Positions 8,310 through 11,113 of a DNA stretch of 11,113 nucleotides are shown in pieces; position 1 is the stretch's first letter; every line of letters begins with the position of its first letter. Both the position numbers and the translations under genes were made by a program. Source of the DNA: Pseudomonadota bacterium (GTDB taxonomy: Bacteria; Pseudomonadota; Gammaproteobacteria; Pseudomonadales; Azotimanducaceae); contig JAQCAK010000023.1 of NCBI GenBank assembly GCA_027621895.1, positions 1 to 11,113 of the forward strand, read 5' to 3'. The notes beneath the pieces are model-generated. The model was not told where the DNA came from, made no database searches, and saw only the letters and a list, made by a program, of their open reading frames with translations.

Positions 8310-9551
8310 TCAGCGTCTGTGAACGACGACAGGGAGTTCCGTATAACCCTTCACGAAGCTGGACTGTACACGTTCCGGCTCACCGGTCACCTCGATTCGA
8401 TCAAAGCGTGCGAGGATTTCCTCCCAGATTATCCGCAGCTGCATTTCTGCCAGGCGATTCCCCATGCAGCGGTGTATGCCGAACCCGAAAGACAGGTGAT
8501 GCCGGGGATTGTCACGATCAACGATGAACTCGTCGGGCCGATCAATCACTGTGTCATCGCGGTTGCCGGAGACATACCAGAGTGCGACCTTTTCGCCAGC
8601 CCTGATGGTTTTGCCCCTGAATTCGACGTCTTCTGTTGCCGTACGCCGCATGTAGGCCAGCGGTGTCTGGTAGCGGATCACTTCCGGCACCATTTTGGGA
8701 ATCAGGCTGTGGTCTGCCTTGACTCGCTCGAACTGATCCGGGTTCTGGTCCATGAAGTAGATACCGCCGGATATGGAGTTTCGGGTGGTGTCATTGCCAC
8801 CGACGATCAGCAGGATCAGATTGCCCAGGTATTCCATGGGATCCATGTTCCGGGTATCAGGATTGTTGGCCAGCATGGTGATCAGGTCGAAATGATCAGC
8901 GGGGTCCCGGTTGACCCGCTCGTTCCACAGGCCGGTAAAAACTTCCAGGCATTCAAGCAGGGCTGCCTGCCGGACCGGTTCCGGGGTGGGTCCGCCAGCG
9001 CGGGCACCGCTGGTTGCCATATCGGACCAGTAGGTCAGTTTGCGCCGGTCCTCGAACGGGAAGTCGAAAAGCGTTGCCAGCATCTGGGTTGTCAGTTCGA
9101 TTGACACCAGGTCGACCCAGTTGAACGGTTCTCCGACCGGGAGACCGTCCAGGATCCTGGCCGCCCGTTCCCGGATAATCGGTTCAAGCTTGGCCAGGTT
9201 GGTCGGGGCGACCACGCCGGTGACGGCCTTGCGCTGTACATCGTGCCGGGGCGGGTCCAGGGAAATGAAATTGACGGTCTTGAAGCTCTCGTCGCGATCG
9301 GCCAGGGTGATCCCGCCTTCGGATGAAAACTGCTGCACGTTCTTTTCAATGTCCATGATGTCGTTGAAGCGCGTGATCGACCAGTAGGGGCCGAACAGCG
9401 GATCGTTGAAGTAATGGACCGGATCTTCCCGGCGCAGCCGCTCGAAGTACTGCCAGTGTGAGTTTGTCTGGAACAGTGAAGCCTGACTCACGTTGATATC
9501 CTCGAGAGGCATCTCGTAGGGGTTCGGTCCGATTTGTACTGCTTCACTCAT
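8310..9551 (-). CDS. Cytochrome P450, CYP153-like (terminal alkane/fatty-acid hydroxylase)
   Basis: A 413-residue soluble class I P450. The I-helix oxygen-activation motif is GGNDTTRNS (251-259), the K-helix ExxR is Glu290-Arg293, and the heme loop is SFGFGIHRCMGNRLAE with Cys362 as the axial ligand. GGNDTTRNS, the stretch GKTIRAGEKVALWYVSGNRDD and the heme loop match what I know of the CYP153 family, which hydroxylates medium-chain alkanes, cycloalkanes or fatty acyl chains at the terminal carbon. The length fits that family (about 420). ATG 9551 has GGAG 8 bases before it. The ferredoxin and reductase genes needed for its electron supply lie immediately upstream on the same strand, the usual arrangement for CYP153. 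No alkane transporter, alcohol or aldehyde dehydrogenase is visible here. Subfamily and substrate cannot be fixed by eye; another P450 family with a GxDTT helix is the alternative. Confidence 0.93.
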   Translation of the reverse strand: MSEAVQIGPNPYEMPLEDINVSQASLFQTNSHWQYFERLRREDPVHYFNDPLFGPYWSITRFNDIMDIEKNVQQFSSEGGITLADRDESFKTVNFISLDPPRHDVQRKAVTGVVAPTNLAKLEPIIRERAARILDGLPVGEPFNWVDLVSIELTTQMLATLFDFPFEDRRKLTYWSDMATSGARAGGPTPEPVRQAALLECLEVFTGLWNERVNRDPADHFDLITMLANNPDTRNMDPMEYLGNLILLIVGGNDTTRNSISGGIYFMDQNPDQFERVKADHSLIPKMVPEVIRYQTPLAYMRRTATEDVEFRGKTIRAGEKVALWYVSGNRDDTVIDRPDEFIVDRDNPRHHLSFGFGIHRCMGNRLAEMQLRIIWEEILARFDRIEVTGEPERVQSSFVKGYTELPVVVHRR

Positions 9552-9606
9552 CTGGCAATCTCCGTCTGCTGGCCGGTTATTGAACCATAGTTCAGGCCCT
9601 GGCGTT

Positions 9607-9927
9607 CTAGTACTGGAATTCCGGCAGGTTGACCGTGATCCCGTCCAGTTCTTCTGTCATGGGGATCTGGCAGCTGAGGCGGGATTCGTCAGTGCGGTCC
9701 GGGTTCAGATCCAGCATGGACTCTTCCTGGTCGCTTCTGGGTGCCAGCTTGCTCTGCCATTCGGCACTGATGAGAACGTGACAGGTCGCGCAGGAACATT
9801 CTCCTCCACAGTCTGCATCGATGCCCGGAACCAGGTTGCTGGTCGCAGCAACCATGATGGACTCGCCAACGCTGGCATCAACGACATGTTCGGTTCCATT
9901 GAACTCGATGAACTTCACTTGTGGCAT
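9607..9927 (-). CDS. [2Fe-2S] ferredoxin, adrenodoxin/putidaredoxin type
   Basis: A 106-residue cytoplasmic ferredoxin that should carry single electrons from the reductase encoded upstream to the P450 encoded downstream. The cluster ligands follow the adrenodoxin pattern C-x5-C-x2-C...C: Cys40, Cys46, Cys49 and Cys86 (LSCQIP). Cys44 in the same loop is extra and common in this class. ATG 9927 has a strong AGGAG 8 bases upstream. The P450 gene begins 55 bases after the stop. The length is normal for P450-type [2Fe-2S] ferredoxins. Confidence 0.95.
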   Translation of the reverse strand: MPQVKFIEFNGTEHVVDASVGESIMVAATSNLVPGIDADCGGECSCATCHVLISAEWQSKLAPRSDQEESMLDLNPDRTDESRLSCQIPMTEELDGITVNLPEFQY

Positions 9928-9987
9928 TTGGGGTACTCCTTCCTTTTATTAACCGTGTTGTTGTAAAGCATTTCCGTTCGCTGTTAT

Positions 9988-10032
9988 TGACGGTATTGCC
10001 CGTCAGGATGGTGCGTCGTGCTGCAACCGTCA
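9988..10032 (-). other. Inverted repeats forming two alternative hairpins before the ferredoxin gene
   Basis: In the 107-base gap between reductase and ferredoxin genes, TGACGG (9988-9993) can pair with CCGTCA (10000-10005) in a 6-bp stem with a 6-base loop. The same left arm extended by one base (9988-9994, TGACGGT) can instead pair with ACCGTCA at 10026-10032 in a 7-bp stem with a 31-base loop. The two stems exclude each other. No U-run follows on the minus strand, so it does not look like an intrinsic terminator. It could be an RNA-processing or attenuation site, or chance. Confidence 0.35.
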
Positions 10033-10034
10033 GC

Positions 10035-11113
10035 TCATCCCAGCAGGGATTTCAACTCGAACGACGGGTTGGCGAGATCCTCCGGATTCACCTCCTTGCC
10101 GTACAGTTGCTTGCAGACCATGAACTCCCGCGGGCTGTTGACGGCGTCGACGCCGACAACCTTGCCGTCCTTCAGGTAGAAAACTGCAAATTCGTTAGCG
10201 GCCTTGTCTCCGCGAACCACTGACTGATCTCCATCGGCTGAAAAACCAACCATCTGCAGTTTCAGTTCATACTGGTCGCTCCAGAACCAGGGGACCGCGG
10301 CGTAGGTTTTGTCACCACCCAGCATATTGCTGCTGGCGACCCGCGCCTGGTCCATCGCATTGGGCACGGACTCCAGTCGCAATTGGCGACCCAGCAGGGC
10401 GTTGGGATGCATGGTGCAGTCGCCCGCGGCGTAGATATCCGGGTCCGAGGTCCGGCAGTGATCATCCACAACGATGCCGTTTCTGCACTCCAGTCCGGCG
10501 GCCTCGGCGATTTCGATGTTGGGTATGATGCCGATGCCCACGATCACCAGGTCGGCGTCAATCTTTTTGTCTCCGCAGACCACGCTGCTGACCTTGCCGT
10601 CGCCCTCGAATGCATCGGCGGCGGTGTTGACCAGGATCTCGACGCCTCGGCTGGTATGGAGCTCATGGTAGAACTCGCTCATTTCCTCGGTAGTCACCCG
10701 TTGCAGAATCCTGGACTCCATCTCGAGTACGGATACCTGCTTGCCGGCAGAGCAGGCCACGGCGGCAACTTCCAGGCCGATATAGCCGCCCCCGACGATG
10801 CAGATCTTTTCAGCGGTTTTCATGGCCTCGCGAATGGCATCCACATCGGCAACCGTGCGCAGGTAATGGATGCCTTCCAGGTTGCTGCCCGGGATGTTCA
10901 GTATTCGGGGCCTGGATCCTGTGGCGATCAGCAGCTTCCCATAGCTGTAGGTTTCACCCGTGCTGGTGGTCACGAACTTGCCATCCCGATTGATTGACGA
11001 GACGGTGACGCCCGTGTGGAGGGAAATGTTTTTGTCAGCGTAAAACTTTTCAGGTCGCAGGTAGACCCGTTCCAGGCCAATTTCCCCGGACAGGTACTGC
11101 TTCGAGAGTGGCG
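10035..11113 (-). CDS. FAD-dependent ferredoxin reductase (putidaredoxin-reductase family), N-terminus beyond the right edge
   Basis: The frame is open from the right edge: the first full codon is at 11111-11109, and 358 residues are visible down to the TGA at 10037-10035. Fragment numbering follows. The central NAD(H)-binding Rossmann motif is GGGYIGLEVA (107-116), preceded by LLIATGSRPR, which is typical of the FAD domain. The second FAD motif is YAAGDC (227-232). The C-terminal part (from about 280, with VPWFWSDQYELKLQ) is the usual reductase C-terminal domain. Family members are about 400-415 residues, so roughly 45-50 residues, including the first FAD GxGxxG loop, lie outside the window. 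It should oxidise NAD(P)H and reduce the ferredoxin encoded next. An internal in-frame GTG at 10973 falls inside the FAD domain and is not a credible start. Confidence 0.94.
   Translation of the reverse strand, partial: PLSKQYLSGEIGLERVYLRPEKFYADKNISLHTGVTVSSINRDGKFVTTSTGETYSYGKLLIATGSRPRILNIPGSNLEGIHYLRTVADVDAIREAMKTAEKICIVGGGYIGLEVAAVACSAGKQVSVLEMESRILQRVTTEEMSEFYHELHTSRGVEILVNTAADAFEGDGKVSSVVCGDKKIDADLVIVGIGIIPNIEIAEAAGLECRNGIVVDDHCRTSDPDIYAAGDCTMHPNALLGRQLRLESVPNAMDQARVASSNMLGGDKTYAAVPWFWSDQYELKLQMVGFSADGDQSVVRGDKAANEFAVFYLKDGKVVGVDAVNSPREFMVCKQLYGKEVNPEDLANPSFELKSLLG

Noticed and set aside
8319..9104. A 261-codon open frame on the plus strand opposite the P450 gene
   Set aside because: It is antisense to a well-supported P450; the translation lacks a recognisable fold and no ribosome site stands out.
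10383..10997. A 204-codon open frame on the plus strand opposite the reductase gene
   Set aside because: It mirrors the codon pattern of the reductase gene and has no recognisable domain of its own.

Overview
The window reads as chromosomal DNA of a Gram-negative proteobacterium, most likely a gammaproteobacterium of marine or hydrocarbon-using type. Reasons: moderately high GC by eye, tightly packed genes with short overlaps, a type I signal peptidase of proteobacterial type, a medium-length threonine ammonia-lyase with one ACT domain, and a CYP153-like P450 with its own ferredoxin and ferredoxin reductase. The taxonomic call is inference. No tRNA, rRNA, CRISPR array, insertion sequence or phage gene was seen.

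Right half (3493-11113), all on the minus strand, so transcription runs from high to low coordinates. It starts with a ferredoxin reductase whose N-terminus lies beyond the right edge, then a [2Fe-2S] ferredoxin, a CYP153-like P450, a 73-residue protein of unknown function, a D-2-hydroxyacid dehydrogenase, an ABC ATPase, its ABC-2/NatB-type permease and a threonine ammonia-lyase. The first three form a complete NAD(P)H to reductase to ferredoxin to P450 electron chain, expected to hydroxylate alkanes or similar aliphatic chains at the terminal carbon. The last four genes are joined by three successive 4-base stop/start overlaps (ATGA, GTGA, ATGA), so they are almost certainly co-translated. 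The only gap above 60 bases in this run is the 107 bases between reductase and ferredoxin, which hold two mutually exclusive potential hairpins.

Left half (1-3484) is a patchwork of short transcription units. A tandem FHA-domain protein on the plus strand is divergent from lepB on the minus strand and convergent with the threonine ammonia-lyase gene. lepB in turn is convergent with a small two-helix membrane protein gene, their stop codons overlapping by 4 bases. That small gene is divergent from an HSL-family esterase gene, which is followed on the minus strand by a cysteine-rich pentapeptide-repeat protein gene that starts 7 bases after the esterase stop and runs off the left edge.

Most gene families here are familiar. 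The least explained parts are the 73-residue gene between the P450 and the dehydrogenase, the coupling of an exporter to a dehydrogenase and a threonine deaminase, the degenerate first FHA domain, and the hairpin-forming gap before the ferredoxin gene.
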